From Oscillospiraceae bacterium (GTDB taxonomy: Bacteria; Bacillota; Clostridia; Christensenellales; Aristaeellaceae): 6,913 bases of DNA. Position numbers and translations under genes: made by a program. This document shows, one piece after another, positions 1 through 5,857 of the stretch (the first letter of the stretch is position 1; every line of letters begins with the position of its first letter). The stretch spans positions 1 through 6,913 of the forward strand of contig JAISBH010000130.1 in assembly GCA_031266295.1 (NCBI GenBank), given 5' to 3'. Below the pieces are notes generated by a model. The model made no database searches. It had not been told where the DNA came from and saw only the letters and a program-made list of their open reading frames with translations.

Positions 1-179
1 TCCAGGTACAACCGGCAGTCCGAAGCCGGTAGATTGTGTATCACGATGGTCCAGGCGAAGCCTGGTCAGGTTTCGAAAGGGCGGATAGCCCTTCGCAGGG
101 TCCGGGACAGAGTCCCGAAACCCCCGTTTTACCCCCATCGGGGGAAGGGGGGCGTTCCTCGTTCCCACGCCCCAACCCT
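1..179. repeat. Non-coding stretch tiled with short GC-rich inverted repeats
   Basis: No convincing gene is seen. Six inverted repeats follow one another: ACCGGC/GCCGGT (11-16, 25-30); CCAGGC/GCCTGG around GAA (51-65); AAGGGC/GCCCTT (77-82, 88-93); CGGGAC/GTCCCG around AGA (103-117), extendable with GGGT/ACCC (98-123); CCCCC/GGGGG around ATC (132-144); and GGGGCGT/ACGCCCC (149-155, 167-173). The density suggests a structured RNA, an intergenic repeat family or a transcription end region. On the plus strand the 98-123 stem is followed by CCGTTTT, a weak terminator-like tail. A 70-codon plus-strand frame across it (34-246) looks like chance. Confidence 0.45.
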
Positions 180-240
180 GCGCCCCGCCAGTGACAATGT
201 TATAAGGAAGTTGTCAACTTACGTCATAGTGGCGGGGCGC
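180..240 (-). other. Long-loop stem just after the operon's last stop codon
   Basis: GCGCCCCGCCA (180-190) and TGGCGGGGCGC (230-240) form a perfect 11-bp GC-rich inverted repeat separated by 39 bases, starting 7 nt after the NifK-like stop. The loop contains a second palindrome, AAGTTG-T-CAACTT (208-220), and TGACAA/TTGTCA (192-197, 211-216). No uridine run follows, so it is not a textbook intrinsic terminator. It may still stabilise the transcript 3' end or assist termination. Confidence 0.5.
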
Positions 241-247
241 CAGTAAT

Positions 248-1513
248 TTAAAGCGCATTCGGTTCGCAAACCGAACAGCGTCCCGCCGCAGCGGTTCGTA
301 TGCATAAGTCCGCGCCGCGCTCGCCGCAGAACCCGTCCATCGCGGGAGCGTCGTCCCGGTCGCGCAACAGGCGCGGGTGTGACGCGCGGATGCCTCGCAC
401 GCTGGGGTGAGCGAGTTGGAGGGAGACGTCGTCGGCCAGCAGGATAGTATCGCGGAGGTTCGTTATCTGTCCCATGCGTGGTTTCTCGTCGGGCGCGAAC
501 TGGACGCTCGGGTCGGGAGCGTTCACGGTTCTCGCTGAATGGGAGCATATCCGGAACATCGGCGTCAATCCCGCTTCACGCTGCAGGAAGTCACTCAATC
601 CCTTAACGAGAGAATAGACGCCTATGACGGCGAAGCGTTGCGCACCAGAGGATAAACGCTGGCTAGCGAGTGATGCCGCCTTTTCCGTCAGGCGCGTTCG
701 CAGCGTTGGATTGACGAGGGATTGGATCCGCTCGGCGATGCGCTCCAGCCAGCGCAGCGTTCCGGCGTAACCGTACGGGACGCCTACAAGCGTGGGTGTG
801 CCGTATTGCTCCCGCAACCAATCGGCGGCAGGGATGGCTTCGTCTCGGATCACCAGGTTAAGCGCCGCGCGCGCTGCAGTCTCGAATCCATTGAACCCAT
901 TGATACCGTTGATCCCGCCAGTCCACGGAAGCGCGGCGTTCAGCCTCCAGCCGAACCCTTCCTCCATCAACCGGACTATTTCAGCGGCGTCCGCCTGAGC
1001 GCCGTACGCGTCCGGACTGACACCCAGTATGTTGAATGTCCCGGGGAGACGATCGGCGGGTTTGGACATACTCTTAACCAACGCCGTTAACGCTATCCGA
1101 AGACCTTCGCTGAATTCGCTGACGAAATCGCAGTGGTCGATAGGGATCAACCGCGCGGCGACATCATCCTGAATAGCGGAGCATACCGACTGGATGTCCG
1201 CGCCTATCAGCGAGGATACCGAGGAGCCCAGCACGGTCAGGTATTTAGGGTGATAGGTCTCGTCCAACTCACGGATGGCCTCGGACAGCGGCGCGGTGTC
1301 GCCCATCACGACGGTATCTTGATCCATATGGGCGGCGAACAGGTTTCTTGATAACGGAAGACCGAACGCCGCCAGCGTCTCGATGCCGTAATGAGTCGTT
1401 CCGGTCGGTCCGTATTCCAGAACCATTAAATCCCCGACCGAGAGCAGCGCCCACAAAATCCCCATCCGCTCCGACGGCGTGGGCAAATACTGATGCAATC
1501 GCTTATCACGCAC
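248..1513 (-). CDS. NifK-like nitrogenase component 1 family subunit lacking cluster cysteines
   Basis: This 421-residue GTG-start protein has the nitrogenase component 1 fold. GPTGTTHY (35-42) corresponds to the usual GPxGC site, VLGSSVSSLIGADI (94-107) to the CxxxxIGDD site, and SERMG (14-18) to the first Cys site. Each expected cysteine is replaced (S14, T39, S98). The short N-terminus before the GPxG site (38 residues) recalls BchB, whose Asp ligand sits at about this place, though the protein lacks BchB's extra C-terminal domain. Later segments NLVIRDEAIPAADWLREQYG and RFAVIGVYSLVKGLSDFL are family-like. The tandem GINGINGFNGF is encoded by a 9-bp repeat. The C-terminal 26 residues hold four cysteines (C396, C404, C413, C416). 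Either this is a real feature or a +1 frameshift has altered the tail: the +1 frame stays open to about 214 and reads YAYEPLRRDAVRFANRMRF. Pairs with the NifD-like subunit. Function unknown. Confidence 0.82.
   Translation of the reverse strand: MRDKRLHQYLPTPSERMGILWALLSVGDLMVLEYGPTGTTHYGIETLAAFGLPLSRNLFAAHMDQDTVVMGDTAPLSEAIRELDETYHPKYLTVLGSSVSSLIGADIQSVCSAIQDDVAARLIPIDHCDFVSEFSEGLRIALTALVKSMSKPADRLPGTFNILGVSPDAYGAQADAAEIVRLMEEGFGWRLNAALPWTGGINGINGFNGFETAARAALNLVIRDEAIPAADWLREQYGTPTLVGVPYGYAGTLRWLERIAERIQSLVNPTLRTRLTEKAASLASQRLSSGAQRFAVIGVYSLVKGLSDFLQREAGLTPMFRICSHSARTVNAPDPSVQFAPDEKPRMGQITNLRDTILLADDVSLQLAHPSVRGIRASHPRLLRDRDDAPAMDGFCGERGADLCIRTAAAGRCSVCEPNAL
881..916 (-). repeat. 9-bp tandem repeat inside the NifK-like gene
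   Basis: Three units (GGGATCAAC, GGTATCAAT, GGGTTCAAT at 916-890) plus a decayed fourth (GGATTCGAG, 889-881) encode G-I-N, G-I-N, G-F-N, G-F-E. The units differ in synonymous and near-synonymous positions, so this is an old duplication under reading-frame constraint rather than a fresh slippage tract. It probably forms a flexible or extended loop in the middle of the subunit. Confidence 0.7.
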
Positions 1514-2777
1514 AGCGGCTCACCCCCTCCAGCATCAAGTCGACGACGGCCTCGGATAGATCGTAGCCGATCATGCCGCCGCAGGTATCCGTCGTGACCT
1601 GCGCGATACCTTGCTCCTTGAGTCCGCGAGCGTCCTCGTGCCCGATATACACGTGCGGCGCAAGCTGGTCGTACAACGGACGAACCGACGAGAGATTGGC
1701 GGAGCGCATGATATACGGATCATGTCCTATGCGCAGTATCTCATCGCGGCTAGGCTGATCCGCGTCCGACCAGTCGCGCGTGAGTATCAGCGACGGCTCC
1801 ATGCCCAGTTGGGTCAGAAACGCCGTGAACGAGAACACTGGTATGGTTGTGTTGCCATAGATGAAGCGACGTCCACGCAGGATATCCCGAGCGGCGTCCG
1901 CCTTGGCTCTCGCGGACTCATATCTATGGGACAGGAACGCCGGCGCGTCAAAGCCCATGTAGCCGAATAGATCAATGTAAGCCGCGCGGATCCGCTCCGG
2001 ATCGACGCCTCGAGGGAAAAGTACGAACGGAATGCCGAACCGCTCTCGCATAAGCCGCGCGTATGGCAGCGCGGTTGAGTCTAGCACAATATTAACCCTG
2101 GCCGACGCCGCGCGGCGCAAATCCTCCACCATGCATTCGAGTGACGGCAACCTCATGCGCACGGCGATACCACTTTCCTCCAGCGCGCGGCGCAGCTCAA
2201 ACCCTTCCGAGGAACCCAGCCGTCCGCCCAACAGATTAACCCCGGCGGTCTGACCATGGGGAGGTTCAGCCAGCGCGGCGCACGCGGTAATGGCTCTTTC
2301 CATGCCAGGCAGGTGATTCTCGCAGATGAAATGCTCAGTGCGCACCGTCAGTATGGGCACGCCCGTCGCCTCTGTAACCCGACGCGTCGTGCGTTCCACG
2401 TCCTCGCCGGATATCTCCAGCAGACAGGTGGTGATCAGGAAGACCGCAGGCGGGTTACGCTCCTTAACAAAGGCTGTCAGCGCCGAAGAGAGCGTCTCCG
2501 CGCATCCGAACGTTATGTCGTCCTGATCCATCACAAATGAGACGCAGCGGCCGTCCAGCCCGCCGAACCCTGGGCGGTGCAGTGTGAAGTTCTTGGTGTA
2601 ATATGTGCACTCCTCTGTGCCGATCACCACCATCCACGCGTCCGATACCCCTTCCAGAACCAACGCAGCCCCGAACAACGGACAGTGCGCGCCGGGATAC
2701 GCCACGCGTGACGGTACAGGGATGTCCTTGAATCGCTGAATCTGTGAAAGTCTTTTTATCTTATCTAAAGCGACCAT
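1506..2777 (-). CDS. NifD-like nitrogenase component 1 family subunit (three conserved cluster cysteines)
   Basis: This 423-residue protein belongs to the NifD/NifE/BchN/CfbD fold family. The three cysteines at P-cluster positions are present: C32 in PGAHCPLFGA, C57 in GTEECTYYTKNF, and C118 in TTCLLEISGEDV. Family-typical second-half segments are VNLLGGRLGSSEGFELRRAL (180-199) and VNIVLDSTALPYARLMRERF (228-247), followed by GIPF. The FeMo-cofactor cysteine of NifD would fall near L232/D233 and is not Cys. The region of the cofactor histidine reads VTTDTCGGMIGYD, with C399 but no His. At about 425 residues it is close to BchN and shorter than NifD. ATG is preceded by AGGGAG seven bases away. 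It overlaps the NifK-like gene and should form a heterotetramer with it, receiving electrons from the NifH-like protein. The reaction is unknown; a DPOR-like tetrapyrrole reductase mechanism is the nearest characterised analogy. Confidence 0.88.
   Translation of the reverse strand: MVALDKIKRLSQIQRFKDIPVPSRVAYPGAHCPLFGAALVLEGVSDAWMVVIGTEECTYYTKNFTLHRPGFGGLDGRCVSFVMDQDDITFGCAETLSSALTAFVKERNPPAVFLITTCLLEISGEDVERTTRRVTEATGVPILTVRTEHFICENHLPGMERAITACAALAEPPHGQTAGVNLLGGRLGSSEGFELRRALEESGIAVRMRLPSLECMVEDLRRAASARVNIVLDSTALPYARLMRERFGIPFVLFPRGVDPERIRAAYIDLFGYMGFDAPAFLSHRYESARAKADAARDILRGRRFIYGNTTIPVFSFTAFLTQLGMEPSLILTRDWSDADQPSRDEILRIGHDPYIMRSANLSSVRPLYDQLAPHVYIGHEDARGLKEQGIAQVTTDTCGGMIGYDLSEAVVDLMLEGVSRCA
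1519..1530 (-). promoter_or_regulatory. Shine-Dalgarno supporting the GTG start of the NifK-like gene
   Basis: GGAGGGGGTGAG within the 3' end of the NifD-like gene precedes the GTG at 1513-1511. It supports this non-ATG start and an 8-bp overlap with the upstream stop codon, which suggests coupled, balanced synthesis of the two subunits. Confidence 0.65.
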
Positions 2778-2811
2778 GCGCTATCTCCCTTCGATTGCGA
2801 AAATGATATGA

Positions 2812-3597
2812 TCACGCGCTGGCGGCGAGTCCGTCGTACGCTATTAGCGGGAACGGCCTGCCTTCCACGGGGACGACGCGCGCGTTCACGCCGTATACGT
2901 CGCGCAGCATCGCGGGCGTGATCACCTCAGACGGAGCGCCGTGCGAATATACCCTGCCCTCCATCATCACGACGACCTCGCTGCTGATCTCGTAAGCTTG
3001 GGTTATGTCATGCAGGACCAGCACGATGCCCATCCCCAGCTTGCGATTAAGGCGGCGCAGCAGCTCCGTCAGCTCTATTTGATGCTGAATGTCCAGGTAG
3101 GTGGTCGGTTCATCCAGTAACAGCATCTCCGGTTGTTGGGCGAGCGCGGCGGCGATGTAAACGCGCTGCTTCTCCCCGCCGGATAACTCGCGGACGTCGC
3201 GCGAACTCATAAACCGCACGCCCGTCTGCTCCATCGCCCAGATTACGATCTCACTGTCCTTCGGCGTGGATCGCTGCATAAAGCCCTGATGAGGCATCCT
3301 GCCACAGGAGACGAATTCCTCCACGCTGATCTCCGGGGGCGCAAGACGCTGCTGAGGCAAGTATGACATCTTTCGCGCGACCGCCTTAAGCGGCATCTCC
3401 CGCAGTGACTGGCCGTCTATCTCAATTACGCCGCCGCTGTGCAGTAAACGGGTGAGCGCCTTGAGCAGTGTGGACTTGCCGCATCCGTTAGGGCCTAGGA
3501 ACGTCGTAACGCCTCGGCCGTCTATTGATGTATTCAGGTTTGGGATCACCAGTCTGCCGTCATACCCGACTGAGAGTTTGCGCGCTGCAATATTCAT
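2812..3597 (-). CDS. ABC importer ATP-binding protein, FecE/BtuD family
   Basis: This 261-residue cytoplasmic nucleotide-binding subunit powers the importer. Walker A is GPNGCGKST (35-43), the Q-loop is around YLPQQ (Q82), the signature is LSGGEKQR (138-145), and Walker B with catalytic Glu is MLLLDEPT (158-165). The D-loop stretch YLDIQHQ (167-173) is characteristic of the iron/cobalamin subgroup, and the switch His is H196 in LHDITQA. All catalytic residues are intact, so the protein should be active. The C-terminal stretch MLRDVYGVNARVVPVEGRPFPLIAY is the usual tail of this family. The gene is separated from the permease by 180 bp and lies 34 bp before the NifD-like gene, which places it in the same transcriptional unit as the reductase subunits. 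The usual partner order of binding protein, permease, ATPase is kept. Confidence 0.95.
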   Translation of the reverse strand: MNIAARKLSVGYDGRLVIPNLNTSIDGRGVTTFLGPNGCGKSTLLKALTRLLHSGGVIEIDGQSLREMPLKAVARKMSYLPQQRLAPPEISVEEFVSCGRMPHQGFMQRSTPKDSEIVIWAMEQTGVRFMSSRDVRELSGGEKQRVYIAAALAQQPEMLLLDEPTTYLDIQHQIELTELLRRLNRKLGMGIVLVLHDITQAYEISSEVVVMMEGRVYSHGAPSEVITPAMLRDVYGVNARVVPVEGRPFPLIAYDGLAASA

Positions 3598-3777
3598 GGC
3601 GCCTCCTATATTGGTGAGTTCGGCGTGGTTAATCGTCCGCCCCGATGTGGATTAATCCTTAGGATAACCGATGACAGCGTAGACCGCGTAAGGGGCGTAA
3701 GGATAGGTTGCTCAAGTGCGAGCCGCACATGCAATCAACCCTTACGCTATAGCTCGGGGTCAAGGGTTAACCTAGCG
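3598..3777 (-). other. Structured 180-bp spacer between permease and ATPase genes
   Basis: No gene is visible. In transcript sense, GCGTAAGG (3747-3740) can pair with CCTTACGC at 3702-3695. Inside are GTTG/CAAC and a hairpin GTGCG-GCT-CGCAC (3728-3716) flanked by CA/TG. A second copy of CCTTACGC lies directly after (3693-3686), so the 5' arm has two alternative partners, 8 and 9 bp long. Further on are the palindromes GGATTAATCC (3649-3658) and ATCCTTAGGAT (3655-3665). It ends with AGGAGG four bases before the ATPase start. No T-run makes it a simple terminator, and I do not recognise a known riboswitch core. A role in mRNA processing, attenuation or differential expression of the two halves of the operon is inference. 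Confidence 0.55.
3602..3607 (-). promoter_or_regulatory. Shine-Dalgarno for the ABC ATPase gene
   Basis: AGGAGG ends 4 nt before the ATG at 3597, a short spacing but a full-strength motif. It shows that translation restarts independently after the long structured spacer. Confidence 0.8.
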
Positions 3778-3782
3778 CTAAA
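3764..3782 (+). repeat. 19-bp inverted repeat, arm A (overlaps the permease stop)
   Basis: GGGTTAACCTAGCGCTAAA on the plus strand. It matches the minus strand of 4820-4838 at 17 of 19 positions. The arm includes the permease stop codon and two self-palindromes (GGTTAACC and TAGCGCTA). Together with arm B it brackets the permease gene in inverted orientation. It could be the end of a small mobile element, a pair of protein-binding sites, or a coincidence helped by the palindromic cores. Confidence 0.5.
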
Positions 3783-4803
3783 GACCAGTGCGTTTGCGGT
3801 GTCTTAACAGATACAGGAAGAACGGGCCGCCGAATATAGACATAACGATGCCGACGGGTATCTCCACCGGCGCGACGATCGTGCGTCCCACCAAGTCGGC
3901 GAGCAGCACCACACACGCCCCAAGAAGCATCGCGACAGGCAGCATACGCTTGTGGTTCGCGCCCACGACCATCCGCGCCACATGCGGCACTATCAGCCCG
4001 ACAAACCCGATTATTCCTGCGACCGAGACAGTCGAGGCCGCAAGAAACGCGGATATACCGGTTAGGATGAGGCGCACCCTGCCCACGTGTACACCCAGAC
4101 TCTGGGCGATCTCGTCGCCCATCTGAAGCGCGTTCAGGTTCTTTACGCTAAGTGCGGCCATCGTGAGTCCCACCGCTCCGTATGCCATCATCACCCGCGC
4201 CTGCCCCCATGATTTTGCGTTGAGGCTGCCGTTCATCCACGCCAACACACCCTGCAGGTTTTCGGAATTCATCAGCATAAGGAACGCCGTCACCCCGCCT
4301 AGCATCGCGTTGACCGCGACGCCCGCGAGCACCACGCGCACCGGCTCCGCACCACCGCGCCACGCCATGCCATAGATAGCGGCGCAGGCAATCAGCGCGC
4401 CGGCGAAAGCGAACATAGGGACGGAGCGGGACGCAGTCGGAAGTATGAGGAACACCGCCGTCGCGACAGCGCTCGCGCCTGACGAGACGCCGATGATCCC
4501 CGGGTCAGCTAACGGATTATGCATGACGGCCTGCAGAATCGTTCCCGCTGCCGAGAGGCACCCGCCGATCAGGATTGAAAGGATGACTCGCGGAAGCCGG
4601 ATGTCTAGGATGATCGCGCGCACCGGGCCTTCCGTGCTGGATAGCGCCTCCAATATCTGACGCATGGACAGCCGCGCGCTACCGATCCTTAGCGCCAGCA
4701 GGGATAACAGGCATATCGCCGCGATTAATATGGGCACGCAGATGCGAAGGCTTATCACGCGGCGTTCTTTGCTGTCCGGCATGGCGTTATCATTTCCTTT
4801 CAT
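3778..4803 (-). CDS. ABC importer permease, FecCD/BtuC family
   Basis: This is a 341-residue polytopic membrane protein, near the usual 330-350 for this family, which has ten helices per subunit and works as a homodimer. Hallmarks are RLPRVILSILIGGCLSAAG (69-87), NPLADPGIIGVSSGA (96-110), GIIGFVGLIVPHVARM (263-278, the region that contacts the ATPase) and EIPVGIVMSIFGGPFF (314-329). It forms the channel for the ligand brought by the adjacent binding protein. Start choice is uncertain. I use ATG at 4803. A TTG directly before it (4806) and an ATG at 4782 (starting MPDSKERR, with AAAGGA 12 nt upstream) are alternatives that change only the cytoplasmic N-terminus. An 82-bp spacer precedes it and 180 bp follow. 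Specificity among siderophore, heme and corrinoid cannot be called. Confidence 0.93.
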   Translation of the reverse strand: MKGNDNAMPDSKERRVISLRICVPILIAAICLLSLLALRIGSARLSMRQILEALSSTEGPVRAIILDIRLPRVILSILIGGCLSAAGTILQAVMHNPLADPGIIGVSSGASAVATAVFLILPTASRSVPMFAFAGALIACAAIYGMAWRGGAEPVRVVLAGVAVNAMLGGVTAFLMLMNSENLQGVLAWMNGSLNAKSWGQARVMMAYGAVGLTMAALSVKNLNALQMGDEIAQSLGVHVGRVRLILTGISAFLAASTVSVAGIIGFVGLIVPHVARMVVGANHKRMLPVAMLLGACVVLLADLVGRTIVAPVEIPVGIVMSIFGGPFFLYLLRHRKRTGL

Positions 4804-4885
4804 CAATTTTCTTTCACTATTTAGCGTGAGGTTAACCCTGCGCCGAACCCACGCCGGCTTAACGAACTTATTAAACTTATCAAGC
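4804..4885 (-). other. Spacer between binding-protein and permease genes
   Basis: This 82-bp gap contains most of the 9-bp TAAG repeats, a small GCCG/CGGC inverted repeat around 4840-4858, and the GGTTAACC palindrome described as one arm of a repeat pair. The Shine-Dalgarno before the permease start is weak (GTGAAAGAAAATTG). I see no convincing sigma-70 promoter. An out-of-frame ATG at 4793-4791 overlaps the permease start region. Confidence 0.5.
4820..4838 (-). repeat. 19-bp inverted repeat, arm B (upstream of the permease)
   Basis: The minus strand reads GGGTTAACCTCACGCTAAA, two mismatches from arm A. It ends about 16 nt before the permease ATG, at the edge of the leader, so a protein bound here could affect expression of the permease and everything after it. 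Confidence 0.5.
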
Positions 4886-4890
4886 TTAAT
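4855..4890 (-). repeat. Four tandem 9-bp units around the binding-protein stop codon
   Basis: Read on the plus strand, four consecutive 9-mers (4855, 4864, 4873 and 4882) each carry CTTA at the same offset: CGGCTTAAC, GAACTTATT, AAACTTATC and AAGCTTAAT. On the transcribed strand this is TAAG every 9 bases, beginning at the TAA stop of the binding-protein gene. The flanks of the core vary, so this is either a decayed tandem repeat or an array of short binding sites. It sits in the spacer before the permease gene. Function unknown. Confidence 0.5.
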
Positions 4891-5857
4891 CGAGCGCGCC
4901 TCCGCCCATTATCGCAAGCAGCGTCTCGAACTCGCTTATCACGTTAAGGCCGCTGGCGTGAGAATACGACGCACCGAGGTACACTACGTTATTACCGCTG
5001 ATTGCGTCAAGTTTGCCCCATACAGCGGCGTTCTCCTCGAACGCGGCCTCATAGATAACCCTCGCTTCCTCGCCGGTCGCGGTAGATGTATGCGTCACGA
5101 ATATGGCCTGCGGATTCTGAAGGATCAGCTCTTCCATGCTGATAGGCAGCAGCGAGGCGGGTTTATCCTGATCCGCTATATTCAGGTATCCCATCATGTC
5201 CAGCATACTGCCCAGGTAAGACTTGCTGCCCAGCAGATAAGCGCCGGGTTCGGAGAACATCACTGCCGCAGTTTGCGCGCCATGTTCCGCTTTATACCGC
5301 GCTGCCGCCGCCTCAACGGCGTCAAACCGCCCCATGATATTCTGCGTGATCTCCGTCTTGCCGAACGCTGCGCCGATCAACTGGATCATCTCGCGGATGT
5401 CCTGGAAGGTGACGGCAGGCCCGGACTTTACATAATAGCAGGGGATGCCGCGCTCCTCCAGCGTCTTACCATAGGCGTCACGCTGACCCGTGGAGAGGAT
5501 GACGAAGTCCGGCTGCAGCAGCAGGATACCTTCCATGTCAACGGTGTTTCGATCCAACGGAAGCCGTTCAGCCTTCAATTCATCAGGCCATACGCTCAGC
5601 TGGGAGATCGGCACGGCCAGCATCTCCAGCCCCATCTCATACATGGCAAGCACGGGATTGGGCGTCATGACGATGAGGCGTTGCGGCGTCGCGTCTAGGA
5701 GCAGGCCTTCGCCGAACTGCTCCTGTAAAGACGGCGGATAGGCGAGCGAGAACATCTCCGATTGAGATTGAGATTCAGCAAAGGCGTACCCCGAGATTAG
5801 CAACGACAGCGCGCAGACCAGCGCGATAACCCAGTGATTCGAGCCTCGTGTTTTCAT
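4886..5857 (-). CDS. ABC importer substrate-binding protein, Fe-siderophore/heme/cobalamin type (BtuF/FecB family)
   Basis: This 323-residue exported protein has an n-region with K2 and R4, a hydrophobic core at about 10-24, and a signal peptidase I site after AFA (27/28). No lipobox cysteine is visible; C15 lies in ALVCALS, which does not fit. The mature part follows the class III binding-protein plan. PQRLIVMTPNPVLAMYEMG opens the first lobe and VDMEGILLLQPDFVILS follows. A long helix (about 160-205, with RFDAVEAAAARYK) links the lobes, and MFSEPGAYLLGSKSYLGSML opens the second lobe. Ligands of this family are metal chelates, heme or corrinoids. Its ATG overlaps the TGA of the nifH-like gene by 4 bp, so a secreted ligand receptor and a cytoplasmic redox protein are translationally coupled. 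The permease and ATPase genes that follow complete the importer. The ligand cannot be read from sequence. Confidence 0.9.
   Translation of the reverse strand: MKTRGSNHWVIALVCALSLLISGYAFAESQSQSEMFSLAYPPSLQEQFGEGLLLDATPQRLIVMTPNPVLAMYEMGLEMLAVPISQLSVWPDELKAERLPLDRNTVDMEGILLLQPDFVILSTGQRDAYGKTLEERGIPCYYVKSGPAVTFQDIREMIQLIGAAFGKTEITQNIMGRFDAVEAAAARYKAEHGAQTAAVMFSEPGAYLLGSKSYLGSMLDMMGYLNIADQDKPASLLPISMEELILQNPQAIFVTHTSTATGEEARVIYEAAFEENAAVWGKLDAISGNNVVYLGASYSHASGLNVISEFETLLAIMGGGALD

Noticed and set aside
98..130. Rho-independent terminator on the plus strand
   Set aside because: The stem is followed only by CCGTTTT, there is no convincing plus-strand gene upstream, and the stem is one of a series of similar hairpins.
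200..230. Possible insertion-sequence end (GTAAGTTGACAACTTCC on the minus strand, recalling GTAA-starting IS66-type ends)
   Set aside because: No partner end or transposase is visible, and the 11-bp GC-rich stem at 180-240 spans the supposed boundary, which would not be expected for an element end.
34..246. A 70-codon plus-strand frame
   Set aside because: It crosses the tiled hairpins, is rich in Arg/Pro/Gly from GC-rich repeats, and has no good ribosome binding site or recognisable domain.
219..548. A 109-codon minus-strand frame overlapping the NifK-like gene
   Set aside because: It is Arg/Pro-rich out-of-frame translation of the NifK-like gene, whose own frame has clear family motifs over the same bases.
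3598..3777. A cobalamin riboswitch, suggested by the BtuCDF-like neighbours
   Set aside because: I could not find the conserved B12-box (AGTCAGGA...ACCTGCC-type) or GCCACTG elements, and the spacer is inside the operon rather than ahead of it.
4664..5698. A 344-codon open frame on the plus strand
   Set aside because: It lies antisense to the well-supported binding-protein gene and the start of the permease, has no recognisable family features, and is explained by the GC-biased codon use of those genes.
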